Shown here in pieces: positions 42,744 to 50,711 of a DNA stretch of 64,000 bases. Both the position numbers and the translations under genes were made by a program. A model generated the notes under the pieces. The model saw only the letters and a program-made list of their open reading frames with translations. It had not been told where the DNA came from and did no database searches. The DNA lies in contig CAZTYF010000006.1 of assembly GCA_964617455.1 (NCBI GenBank), positions 1-64,000 of the forward strand, written 5' to 3'. Positions within the stretch are counted from its first letter, which is position 1; each line of letters starts with the position of its first letter. The DNA comes from Monoglobus sp964617455. Its GTDB lineage: Bacteria > Bacillota > Clostridia > Monoglobales > Monoglobaceae.

Positions 42744-45167
42744 TTATGCCTCTTCGGGGGCCTCGCTGGGCTCGGGTGTGGCTTCCGCCTCGGTGCCGGT
42801 TGAGAATCCGCCGTTATCGGTAGCCTCCGGTGCGGGAGTTACTTCCTCTTCCGGCTCTGCGGATACTTCCGGTTCGGGCTGTGCCTGGCTGTTCAGAACA
42901 TAAACTCTGTCAAGCAAGGTGGAGGCTTCCGCACGGGTTGCGAGGTTTGCGGGATTGAATCTTCCCGTATCGTCGCCCTGGAGCAATCCGTTCTCGGTGA
43001 GACCTGCAACATACTGCACTGCATATTCCGAAATAGATGCCACATCGGAGTATGCCATAGCGGCCTGAGACGCCATGTTCAACTGACGGCCGATGATTGT
43101 GGCCATCTGCTCACGGGTGATGTTTTCATCCGGTCCGAATTCCGTTGCGGAGATACCGTTCACTATGCCGGCTTCCGTGGCGGCTATTACATAAGGTGCA
43201 TACCACTCGGTTGCGGGAACATCGGTGAATTGAGATGTAGCGGATGTGGCCGAGAGACCGAATACGCTGACCGCAATCTTGGTGAATTCCGCACGGGTGA
43301 TATTGTTCTCGGGCAGGAATGTTCCATCCGGATATCCGTTTATGAGGCCTGCATTATAGAGGTCCATAATGTAGTTGTATGCCCAATAAGTGGAGGGTAC
43401 ATCGGTGAATACCTGAGCGCCTGCGGGTGCGGATGTGGGTTCAACAACACCCGGCTCGCCGGATGCTTCGGGAGCAGCCGTTGAAGCTGCGCCGGGGCCG
43501 CCGGTTCCGAATCCGGAGTTACCCAATGTGGACTTAGCGGAGGTGGTGTAGTCAAATACTATAATTCCGCCATCGGCTGCAACTTCGTCTGTAACGGCTT
43601 TGCCGTTGAGATAGTAGTCAGCTCCTTCCGCAGCGATAACATCCTTGCCTTCATGCTCAAGAACGATTGTGATCTTAACCCTGTATTTTGTTCTGTACTC
43701 AGCTTCGGGTTCACCCGTAATTTCTGATTCGCTGCCATCATCACTTACCAAATACCAAGCGGTTGCTACATCATAGTGACCGGGATAAGCCTTAACGGCC
43801 TTGGGCAGAGGTTGACCGGGTCTCGGGCTCTCGATGGTTGCTCCGAATGTCTCGATCTGTCTCTGAACGGTGATAGTTCCTTCAACAACTACCGCCAAAC
43901 CTTCGCCCTCTGCATCGTCATCATAGATTACCATAATGTCATGGTCGTCAACCAAGCGGAATTCGAACTTGCTCTTTGTATCTTCGCCGTATACCACATC
44001 TGCACTTTCGGTTCCTTTTGTTACCGTAATAGTGAAAGCGGGGACTTTGGCCAAAACAGCCTCGGCACCCTCATCGGCCTTGGCCACGACAGCAGGTACT
44101 TCTCCCTTAAGAGCAGCCGAGTAAGCAGCTTCGCCCTCCGATTGCTTAATTACCATATCCTTGATAATTCCATCTGCGGCACTATCTTTGGTGATGCTGG
44201 GAAGCTTACTGTTCGCAACATCGAGAGTCAAATCGCCATCCTTACCCTTGATACCTACAACGCTATACGTGGATTTGGAAGAGAAATCAAAGGTATATGT
44301 AAAGTTACCGTTCTCATCTCTTGTGATTTCAACAGTCTCATCGCCGTTGCTTACTACCAAAGTAGTAACTTCCTCGGGGATGTTGGAGCCATCGATTGTG
44401 ATGGTGACCTTGTTTTCGTCTACAGGCGGCTGAGTTGCGGGAACTTCCGTGGGAGCTTCCGTAGGTGCTTCCGTTGCCGGAGCGGGAGTAGCTTCTCCAC
44501 CGGGCGTGGGTGTTGCCGGAGCGGGAGTGGTCTCTCCGCCGGGCGTGGGTGTTGCCGGAACGGGAGTAGCCTCTCCGCCGGGCGTGGGTGTTGCCGGAAC
44601 GGGAGTAGCCTCTTCACCGGGTGTGGGTGTTGCCGGAGCGGGAGTGGTCTCTGTTCCACCGGCACCAACCGTGATGTTGGCGTTCGTTACATCAGCAAGG
44701 AAACCATTGGAATAGTCAATAAGGTTACCATATGCACCTACTGCCTCTATAGTGTATGTACCATCCTTTATTTCATTGTTCGCTGTAAACGTAATAACCG
44801 CTACAGTCATTGTTTTGCCATCCATTATCATCGTTGTACCAACACCAAACTGAGGCTCATCACCTATAAAATTAGTATCCGAAAGACCTTCCCAGTTTGA
44901 ATCAATTGATTTGACGGCGGCAGTAAACAATGATTTATCATACTTCAACCTAAAAGAAAACGGTCCCTGAACAAACGGAGCTCCCGATTTAGGTGTCAAG
45001 TTTACTGATACATCAAACGAATCACCTGCTTTGATTTCGGTCTTATCTGCGACAAGAGCTAAATCAACAAGTGTCTCTTCGCCGTCAGCAAACACATAAA
45101 CTGCTGTAAGAGAAAGTACCATAGCGACCGCTATAATAACGGCGGTTATCTTCCTAAAATTTCTCAT
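42744..45167 (-). CDS. Cohesin-domain SLH surface anchor (scaffoldin-like), 807 aa
   Basis: A secreted protein that should sit in the S-layer and present a cohesin. In order: signal peptide (1-27, ending YVFADG); a cohesin-fold domain (about 30-160: LALVADKTEIKAGDSFDVSV, FSFRLKYDKSLFTA, VAVITFTANNEIKDGTYTI); a linker of 13-residue TPTPGGEATPVPA repeats (about 165-240); two or three beta-rich domains of unknown type; and three SLH repeats (about 585-763, FTDVPSTYWAYNYI, GLINGYPDGTFLPENNITRAE). A Pro/Glu/Thr tail follows. In the two pectinesterases the SLH repeats are N-terminal; here they are C-terminal. The gene upstream encodes a dockerin protein. Confidence 0.85.
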   Translation of the reverse strand: MRNFRKITAVIIAVAMVLSLTAVYVFADGEETLVDLALVADKTEIKAGDSFDVSVNLTPKSGAPFVQGPFSFRLKYDKSLFTAAVKSIDSNWEGLSDTNFIGDEPQFGVGTTMIMDGKTMTVAVITFTANNEIKDGTYTIEAVGAYGNLIDYSNGFLADVTNANITVGAGGTETTPAPATPTPGEEATPVPATPTPGGEATPVPATPTPGGETTPAPATPTPGGEATPAPATEAPTEAPTEVPATQPPVDENKVTITIDGSNIPEEVTTLVVSNGDETVEITRDENGNFTYTFDFSSKSTYSVVGIKGKDGDLTLDVANSKLPSITKDSAADGIIKDMVIKQSEGEAAYSAALKGEVPAVVAKADEGAEAVLAKVPAFTITVTKGTESADVVYGEDTKSKFEFRLVDDHDIMVIYDDDAEGEGLAVVVEGTITVQRQIETFGATIESPRPGQPLPKAVKAYPGHYDVATAWYLVSDDGSESEITGEPEAEYRTKYRVKITIVLEHEGKDVIAAEGADYYLNGKAVTDEVAADGGIIVFDYTTSAKSTLGNSGFGTGGPGAASTAAPEASGEPGVVEPTSAPAGAQVFTDVPSTYWAYNYIMDLYNAGLINGYPDGTFLPENNITRAEFTKIAVSVFGLSATSATSQFTDVPATEWYAPYVIAATEAGIVNGISATEFGPDENITREQMATIIGRQLNMASQAAMAYSDVASISEYAVQYVAGLTENGLLQGDDTGRFNPANLATRAEASTLLDRVYVLNSQAQPEPEVSAEPEEEVTPAPEATDNGGFSTGTEAEATPEPSEAPEEA
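44477..44651 (-). repeat. 39-bp coding minisatellite in the cohesin-SLH gene
   Basis: About four and a half copies of a 39-bp unit encode the 13-residue linker repeat TPTPGGEATPVPA. Units differ at a few positions only, mostly an Ala/Val/Thr switch. Copy number in such linkers often varies between strains. Confidence 0.88.
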
Positions 45168-45210
45168 TATAAGTATTTACTCCTTTCGTGTAAATGAATT
45201 TAAAAAGCAT

Positions 45211-46119
45211 TTACTTTGCTGGCACGGGCAAAGAATCAACTTTGTGTGCACCATATTGCATGATTAGCAATGTATCTTTCGTATCATATAGCCCGTCAAG
45301 ATTAACATCCGCTGCTTTAATTTGCTCGGGGGTCAGCGTAACCTTGTTTGCACCATACTGCATTACAAGCAGTGTATCCTTGGTATCATAATTGCTATCG
45401 CCATTTACATCGCCATATTTAACTTCAGGTGTTTCACCGCTTGCTTCCAAAGTAAATGACTTAGCATCCGGGACATCAACACCCGTGCCGCCTATTTTCG
45501 CAATAAGAATATCGCCCGCGCTATATTTTGTCTTATCGAGCTTAAATTCATATGCGGTACCTTCCGTAGCGGCATACTGGTTTATATAACCAACCGGTGT
45601 GTCGGCGGTGAAACCAACCTCGTTGTTCTGGTTACCGGTGATAGCCGTAATATCATAAACAAACAGTGTAATCTGGTCGGGAGCATCTTGAACAGTAAAC
45701 GGAACTTTTACCGTATAGTAGGTATCATCTGCCGTCACCTCAATACTACCGATCGTTATAACCGAACCGGTCGGTACATCATCAACCTTGGCAGCTGCTT
45801 CCACTTCTGCCTCCGCTGCCTCTATGTCCTCGGCTTCGATGGGCTCGGTCTCCAAGGGGACAACAACTTCGTCGGTAACTTCGCCGTCGTCAACATCATT
45901 GACATCGCCGTCGTCAACGTTGTCCACGTCGCCGTCGTCCACATCGCCTTCGTCAACAGTTTCTTCGGGCGCCGCTTCATCCACGGTCTCCTCAACAGCG
46001 GGTGCCGTGTTCGGGTCGGTCTCGTCAACCTCGTCGGCAAACGCTATTCCGGCGGTGGCCGAACAAATCATCAACGCAGCGGTGAGAGCCGCGCCAAACT
46101 TAAAAATTTTCTTTTTCAT
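45211..46119 (-). CDS. Secreted dockerin protein, 302 aa
   Basis: Signal peptide (1-28, ending AGIAFA); an extremely acidic Asp/Glu/Val stretch (about 30-105, with DGDVDNVDDGDVND-like repeats); a beta-sandwich domain (about 110-225); and a C-terminal type I-like dockerin (about 235-302). The dockerin has both calcium loops, DVNGDSNYDTKD and DVNLDGLYDTKD, each followed by TLLVMQYGA or TLLIMQYGA. The D1, N3, D5, D9, D12 ligands are all present. It is transcribed just ahead of the cohesin-SLH gene, 43 bases apart. The obvious inference is that this dockerin binds that cohesin; no catalytic domain is present. Confidence 0.85.
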   Translation of the reverse strand: MKKKIFKFGAALTAALMICSATAGIAFADEVDETDPNTAPAVEETVDEAAPEETVDEGDVDDGDVDNVDDGDVNDVDDGEVTDEVVVPLETEPIEAEDIEAAEAEVEAAAKVDDVPTGSVITIGSIEVTADDTYYTVKVPFTVQDAPDQITLFVYDITAITGNQNNEVGFTADTPVGYINQYAATEGTAYEFKLDKTKYSAGDILIAKIGGTGVDVPDAKSFTLEASGETPEVKYGDVNGDSNYDTKDTLLVMQYGANKVTLTPEQIKAADVNLDGLYDTKDTLLIMQYGAHKVDSLPVPAK

Positions 46120-46298
46120 GTAACTATCCTCCTAATTTTGCCGTTTTATAAAATCGTCGATTTCTTCCCAATTAAATCCGCAATTTTACTTACCATCTCA
46201 AAATTCGAGGTTATCCTCCTTTCCTCAAAGATTGTCGCAGCACCGGCGAGCCCAAATCCTCGCTACGGAGCCACTTTTTGATTTTTCTATTATGACAC
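46120..46298 (-). other. Long, partly GC-rich leader of the dockerin operon
   Basis: The ~180-base untranslated leader contains a compact GC-rich block (46200-46280). On the minus strand CCG-TA-GCGAG pairs with CTCGC-CGG, followed by GAGG...CCTC with AAGGAGG in its loop. The rest is AT-rich. A structured regulatory leader is possible, but I could not match it to any riboswitch family I know. Confidence 0.35.
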
Positions 46299-46304
46299 GG
46301 TAAT

Positions 46305-46333
46305 ATTATACACCCGTAAAAAATAAAATTCAA
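46305..46333 (-). promoter_or_regulatory. Promoter of the dockerin/cohesin-SLH operon
   Basis: On the minus strand TTGAAT (46328-46333), 17-base spacer, TATAAT (46305-46310). It is about 190 bases upstream of the dockerin start. Confidence 0.78.
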
Positions 46334-46422
46334 GTGTTTTTTTCAAATTTCTTAAAATTTTCACCTATCTTTTCACATTTTCGCCGCGGTTTTTCAAATT
46401 TTTTAAAAGTTTTGCGGCTCTA

Positions 46423-46450
46423 TTGACTTTTTTGGCGGGCCCGTTATAAT
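46423..46450 (+). promoter_or_regulatory. Promoter abutting the apbE start codon
   Basis: TTGACT (46423-46428), 16-base spacer, TATAAT (46445-46450). The apbE ATG begins 7 bases after the -10 box, which is where transcription should start. Confidence 0.8.
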
Positions 46451-46456
46451 ATAGTT

Positions 46457-47410
46457 ATGAAGAGATGCCTTTGTATTATTATGATATTAACAGCCGCGGC
46501 GGTGAACTTTTCGGGCTGCACCCCCGAAGGGAGCCGCACATCGGACACCCGATTCCTTTTGGACACGGTTTGCACCGTGACCGGGGGCGGGGAACACGGC
46601 GAAAAAATCGTCGGGGAGGTCTTTGATTTGGTCTCCCGAATTGCGGATGAGATTGACTGTTACAATCCCGATTCGGTTGTGTCGGAGTTCAACAATGCTC
46701 CCCCGGGGGTTCCCGTGTCGTTGGGGGAGTATGGAGGAGAGATAGTCGCCCGGGCCCTTGAAATTTCCCGAGCCTCGGGGGGCGCCTTTGACATCACCGT
46801 GGCCCCCGCAAAGGATTTGTGGGATTTCAAATCGGAAAACCCGTCCCCGCCGGAGGAGGGGGCTCTTTCGGAGGCGGTCAAACACATCGGATTCGAGAAA
46901 CTGGTTTTCGACGAGGAAAACCGAACCTTGGCCAAAACCGAGGAGGGAGTCAAAATCGACTTGGGCGGCTGCGGAAAAGGGTACTGCTGCCAGGCGGCCC
47001 TTGACTATATTGCGGAAAACTATCCAGACTCTTGGGCCATACTGGACTTTGGGGGCAATGTGGGAGTTTACGGCAAAAATCCCGCCAATAAGGAGGGGAA
47101 CTTCACCGTGGGAATTCAAGACCCAAAGGGGGAGGAGGGCTCCTATTCCCTCACGGAGGTTATATCTTCCGGGATGAGCGCCGTGACCAGCGGCACGTAT
47201 CAGCGGCATTTTGTGAAGGACGGGATAAATTATCACCATATTTTGGATCCGAAAACGGGGATGCCCGCCTCAAACGGACATGAGAGCGCCACGGTGATTT
47301 GCACATCCGGCCTTGTGGCGGACTGTCTCTCAACGGCCTGTATGGTTCTTCCCCAAAACGAGGCCCAATCTTTGGCGGAAAAATACGATGCGAAACTGAT
47401 ATTTCAATAA
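46457..47410 (+). CDS. apbE: FAD:protein FMN transferase ApbE, lipoprotein
   Basis: Transfers FMN from FAD to Thr residues of exported or membrane flavoproteins, outside the membrane. The short signal (MKRCLCIIMILTAAAVNFSGC) ends in a lipobox, so Cys21 should be lipidated. Family motifs: GGAFDITVAPAKDLW, DLGGCGKGYCCQAAL, AILDFGGNVGVYGK, SAVTSGTYQRHF and HHILDPKTGMPA, with the Mg/FAD-binding Asp and the catalytic His. 317 aa is normal. No Rnf, Nqr or other flavoprotein target is in the window. The -10 box touches the start codon, so the mRNA is probably leaderless. Confidence 0.93.
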   Translation: MKRCLCIIMILTAAAVNFSGCTPEGSRTSDTRFLLDTVCTVTGGGEHGEKIVGEVFDLVSRIADEIDCYNPDSVVSEFNNAPPGVPVSLGEYGGEIVARALEISRASGGAFDITVAPAKDLWDFKSENPSPPEEGALSEAVKHIGFEKLVFDEENRTLAKTEEGVKIDLGGCGKGYCCQAALDYIAENYPDSWAILDFGGNVGVYGKNPANKEGNFTVGIQDPKGEEGSYSLTEVISSGMSAVTSGTYQRHFVKDGINYHHILDPKTGMPASNGHESATVICTSGLVADCLSTACMVLPQNEAQSLAEKYDAKLIFQ

Positions 47411-47431
47411 TGCAAGGAGGTATGAATCGGT

Positions 47432-47752
47432 ATGGTATTAACCCTTGAAGAATTAAAAACCCGTGTTGTACCCGTGGCGAAAAAGTACAACCTGAATGCA
47501 GTGTATGTTTTCGGTTCCTATGCCCGAAATGAGGCCACCGACGCCTCCGATGTGGATATCCTTATTGACAGAACCGGTTCAACAATACACGGTATGTTTG
47601 ATATGGGAGGTCTGTATAACGACCTTCGGGATTGCCTCGGAAAAGAAGTGGATCTTGTGACATCCCATACACTTGAGCAAAAAAGCACCGCTCTCAGAAC
47701 ACCTCGTTTCGCCGAAAATATAGTCTCCGAAAGGATTAAGATTTATGAATAA
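47432..47752 (+). CDS. MntA-type minimal nucleotidyltransferase antitoxin
   Basis: A 106-aa protein with the minimal nucleotidyltransferase core: VYVFGSYARNEATDASDVDILI carries the G-S and D-x-D metal-binding motif near residues 29-46, and EVDLVT supplies the third Asp. In HepT/MntA modules such enzymes neutralise the HEPN toxin by adding AMP to a Tyr near its active site. The ribosome-binding site AAGGAGGT is strong. Its last codons overlap the start of a HepT-like frame by 8 bases, the usual coupled arrangement. The antitoxin looks intact although its toxin does not. Confidence 0.88.
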   Translation: MVLTLEELKTRVVPVAKKYNLNAVYVFGSYARNEATDASDVDILIDRTGSTIHGMFDMGGLYNDLRDCLGKEVDLVTSHTLEQKSTALRTPRFAENIVSERIKIYE

Positions 47753-47909
47753 GAAAAACAGTCAATGCCTGTGGCACATACGGGCATATTGTGATAATTG
47801 GATGGCTCACGCCTACGCCGAATTGGACGAAAGCATCGTTTGGGAAGCCGTCACAAACGACATACCGAGGCTTCGCGAGTTTTGCAACGAAACTTTGAAA
47901 AATTCATAA
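47745..47909 (+). pseudogene. Internally deleted HepT-like (HEPN) toxin, 54 aa
   Basis: The frame opens like HepT (LWHIRAYCD) and then jumps at once to the family's C-terminal part (NWMAHAYAELDESIVWEAVTNDIPRLREFCNETL). About 60-65 residues are missing in frame between them. The active-site R-x4-6-H motif keeps its His (in MAHAYA) but the Arg position now holds Asp or Asn at the junction. At 54 aa, against about 110 for the family, it should be inactive as an RNase. Start and stop codons and coupling to the antitoxin remain, so a short protein may still be made. Confidence 0.75.
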
Positions 47910-47924
47910 AAAACAGAGAAAGAT

Positions 47925-49067
47925 ATGCTTATAATAAACGCAAAGATCATGACTATGGGTCCTCTCGGGACCATTGATAACGGATATATAAAAATCACCG
48001 ACGGGAAGATTTCGGCGGTGGGGGAGATGGCGTCTTTGTCCCAACGGAGCGATGATGTCATTGACGCAGAGGGACGGCTCACAACCCCCGGTTTGGTGGA
48101 CGCCCACTCTCATCTCGGGATGTGGGAGGACGGCCTTGCTTTTGAGGGGGATGACGGGAATGAGGACACCGAGCCGATAACTCCCCAGCTTCGGGCCATT
48201 GACGGGATAAACCCCATGGACAGGGCCTTTTCGGAGGCTCTTGAGGCGGGGGTTACCACGGTGGTGACCGGGCCGGGCAGCGCAAATCCCATAGGCGGCC
48301 AGCTTGCGGCGATAAAGACCTATGGCAGGCGGATTGAGGATATGACCGTAAAAGCTCCCGCGGGAATGAAAATGGCTTTGGGGGAAAATCCCAAGACTGT
48401 CTATAACAGAAAAAATCGGATGCCTGCCACCCGAACGGCCACGGTGGCCCTGATACGGGAGGCGCTTTACAAGGCGTTGGACTACAAAGCCAAAATCGAG
48501 GCCCGGCAAAAGGATACGGAGCAAAAGAGCAGGCCCGACTATGATATAAAATCAGAGGCGCTGCTGCCCGTGCTGAGGCGGGAGATACCCGTGTTTATCC
48601 ATGCCCACAGGGCGGATGACATTTTCTCGGCCATAAGGATTATCAAAGAGTTTGACCTGGACGGAGTTTTGGTCCACTGCACGGAGGGGCATTTAATCGG
48701 GGAGGAACTTCTGAAAGAAGGGTATCCTGTTTTGTCGGGGCCCATACTCACCGACAGGAGCAAGCCCGAACTGAAAAACCAGACCGAGGCGGCGCCGGGG
48801 ATTTTGAGCCGAATGGGCATTGAGGTGTCCATTGTGACGGACCATCCGGAAACCCCGGAGAAATTCCTGCCTCTGTGCGGGGGGATTGCCGTGAAATACG
48901 GCATGGACGAAAAAAAGGCCTTGGAGGCCCTCACAATCAACCCGGCACGGGCCTGCGGCATAGCCCATCGTGTGGGCTCCGTAGAGCCGGGGAAAGACGG
49001 GGATATAGTCATATGGGAGGGAGACCCTCTCCGAATCCAAACAAAGCCCTTTAGGGTGATATATTGA
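47925..49067 (+). CDS. Metal-dependent amidohydrolase, imidazolonepropionase-like
   Basis: A 380-aa amidohydrolase-superfamily enzyme. Metal and catalytic residues are visible: HxH in VDAHSHLGMWEDG (about 63-65), a Lys region near GMKMALGENPK, His in VFIHAHRADD (about 224), His in VHCTEGH (about 245) and Asp in SIVTDHPETPEK (about 304). The composite-domain beta-sandwich is formed by the N-terminal INAKIMTMG and C-terminal SVEPGKDGDIVIW strands. The LGMWEDG segment and insert resemble an uncharacterised clostridial subgroup. Substrate is unknown; no histidine-degradation neighbours are present. Confidence 0.85.
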   Translation: MLIINAKIMTMGPLGTIDNGYIKITDGKISAVGEMASLSQRSDDVIDAEGRLTTPGLVDAHSHLGMWEDGLAFEGDDGNEDTEPITPQLRAIDGINPMDRAFSEALEAGVTTVVTGPGSANPIGGQLAAIKTYGRRIEDMTVKAPAGMKMALGENPKTVYNRKNRMPATRTATVALIREALYKALDYKAKIEARQKDTEQKSRPDYDIKSEALLPVLRREIPVFIHAHRADDIFSAIRIIKEFDLDGVLVHCTEGHLIGEELLKEGYPVLSGPILTDRSKPELKNQTEAAPGILSRMGIEVSIVTDHPETPEKFLPLCGGIAVKYGMDEKKALEALTINPARACGIAHRVGSVEPGKDGDIVIWEGDPLRIQTKPFRVIY

Positions 49068-49074
49068 AAATATG

Positions 49075-49494
49075 CTATTTGGTTTTTGCTCTTGCGGAGC
49101 AAACCGCGGATATTACAAAGGACAGAGCAAGGCCCAGGACAATCGCTCCGGCGGCGCCGAAGAAGACCGCGAACATTCCGTCTCCCGCAGGGCCTTGGGG
49201 CATAAAGCCATAGAACACCCGAAACAGGAGGCCCGGTATGTTATACTTAAGGCCCAGCCAAACCCCGGCGCTCAAAGCGGCGGCGAAAAACAGGGCGGAC
49301 ATCAAAAACCTTGAAATTCGGGATTTTTCCAAAAAGACGGGCAAAATGATTACGCATCCTATGGGCATAACCAACTCCGTAATCTCCGTATACCGTTCGG
49401 GAATCAGATTGAAATATACCGAAATCAATATCGCGAATATATAAATCACTGTGCAAATGCCGCACAGGAGTCCTCTCAAAACAGCTTTACCCAT
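49075..49494 (-). CDS. Small integral membrane protein of unknown function
   Basis: A 139-aa protein with four predicted membrane segments (about 8-30, 38-58, 66-84 and 108-132) and short loops. The Met at 49494 is chosen because GGGAG lies just upstream and it follows the LCP stop codon by one base; the longer frame back to 49638 reads across the end of the LCP gene. I do not recognise the family. Coupling to the LCP gene suggests a role in wall-polymer attachment, but nothing in the sequence proves it. Confidence 0.65.
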   Translation of the reverse strand: MGKAVLRGLLCGICTVIYIFAILISVYFNLIPERYTEITELVMPIGCVIILPVFLEKSRISRFLMSALFFAAALSAGVWLGLKYNIPGLLFRVFYGFMPQGPAGDGMFAVFFGAAGAIVLGLALSFVISAVCSARAKTK

Positions 49495-49495
49495 T

Positions 49496-50605
49496 TCATT
49501 CTCCCTTCGGATTTTCCGATGCCTCTGCGGTATCCGAGGAACTCCGAGGCTTTCCGTTTGCCTCCAGATATGCGTCCCACTCCTCCCGAGTTTGGGGCAG
49601 GAACACATCCTCAACCAGGCGGCGGGTGGTGGCCACATCTTGGATATAATAGGAAGTGTCTCCGATATATGCCGCCTCCCCGGGCAGTTGATATGTGCTT
49701 ATGTCGTCCAGGCTTATGCTCATCAGGGCATTCAAATTTCTCACCACATCGCTCATGGTGAGGTTGGTTCTCACATTGTTGCGGAAAACTTCGAAAATCC
49801 TGTCGAGTTTTGAGATATAATAGGGATTGAGTTTTTGTCTGACCACTTCTTTGATAAACCGCTGCTGCCAATACACCCTGCCCTCGTCGCCCATAATGTA
49901 CTCTCCGGGGGCTGTTCCGTTGTTGTTGTGGCGGAACCTGACAAAATCGTGGGCAAGCTTGCCGTCGAGATGCTGCTCCCCCGCCTTGAGATGGATGTGG
50001 AGGCTCTGGACCGGGTCGTCGTAGTCCATATCATAGGGCACGTTGAAGTCAACGCCGTCAACCGCATTGATGAGCTCCACAAATCCGTCAAAATCCACCG
50101 TCACATAGTAGTGAACGGGGAGGCCCGTGATTTCCTTGACTTTGTTTATGAGCAAATCCTCATGGCCCTCGCCCAATGCAAGCTCCGAGGGATGGATATC
50201 GTCGTATTTGCTTTCGGGGATTTGATTTTCCGAAGTTTCCTCTTCCGAGTTCTCCTTTTTGGAATCGGCAAGTCCGAAACCCATGGTGGCATTGATTTTT
50301 TGGGTGGTGCCTCCGATTTTCACCCGAGTGTCTCTGGGGATTGACAAAACGCTCACCCTGTCGGAATAATCGTCCAAGGACACCAGCATAATGGTGTCGC
50401 TCCTGTAGCCGTCCTCATCGACACCTATCAGCAACACATTGACCATTCCCACATTTTCATCGGGGGCGTCAAGGGACGCCAGCTTCCGCACCTCTCCCAA
50501 GGGCAGGCTGTCCAATTTGTGAGCCGCAAGGACTCCGCCGTAGGTGGAGAGTCCCATGGTTATTACGGCGACAATAATCGCAATGATTTTGAATCTCTTT
50601 GTCAT
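49496..50605 (-). CDS. LCP (LytR-CpsA-Psr) family wall-polymer ligase
   Basis: A 369-aa membrane-anchored enzyme that attaches lipid-linked glycopolymers to peptidoglycan outside the cell. One N-terminal helix (about 6-28) precedes the LCP domain: NVLLIGVDEDGYRSDTIML (Arg and Asp of the pyrophosphate site), SIPRDTRVKIGG, ELINAVDGVDFNVP and DFVRFRHNNNG. Two features are unusual: an acidic Glu/Ser insert near 118-135 and a low-complexity C-terminal tail. In SLH-bearing bacteria, glycopolymers of this kind are what SLH domains bind, so it may act upstream of the surface enzymes here (inference). Confidence 0.92.
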   Translation of the reverse strand: MTKRFKIIAIIVAVITMGLSTYGGVLAAHKLDSLPLGEVRKLASLDAPDENVGMVNVLLIGVDEDGYRSDTIMLVSLDDYSDRVSVLSIPRDTRVKIGGTTQKINATMGFGLADSKKENSEEETSENQIPESKYDDIHPSELALGEGHEDLLINKVKEITGLPVHYYVTVDFDGFVELINAVDGVDFNVPYDMDYDDPVQSLHIHLKAGEQHLDGKLAHDFVRFRHNNNGTAPGEYIMGDEGRVYWQQRFIKEVVRQKLNPYYISKLDRIFEVFRNNVRTNLTMSDVVRNLNALMSISLDDISTYQLPGEAAYIGDTSYYIQDVATTRRLVEDVFLPQTREEWDAYLEANGKPRSSSDTAEASENPKGE

Positions 50606-50644
50606 AGGAGTTTTGTTTTCCTTTTTGTGTTTATCTCGGTTTTT

Positions 50645-50672
50645 ATTATACCATATCCGAGCGGTATGTCAA
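50645..50672 (-). promoter_or_regulatory. Promoter of the LCP gene
   Basis: On the minus strand TTGACA (50667-50672), a 16-base spacer and TATAAT (50645-50650), about 40 bases before the start codon. Confidence 0.82.
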
Positions 50673-50711
50673 GAAACAGATTGGAATTTTGGGGCAATAT
50701 TCACAAAAGCT

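Noticed and set aside
46200..46280. A c-di-GMP, c-di-AMP or cobalamin riboswitch in the dockerin leader
   Set aside because: None of the conserved core sequences of those families that I remember is present on either strand; only generic stems are.
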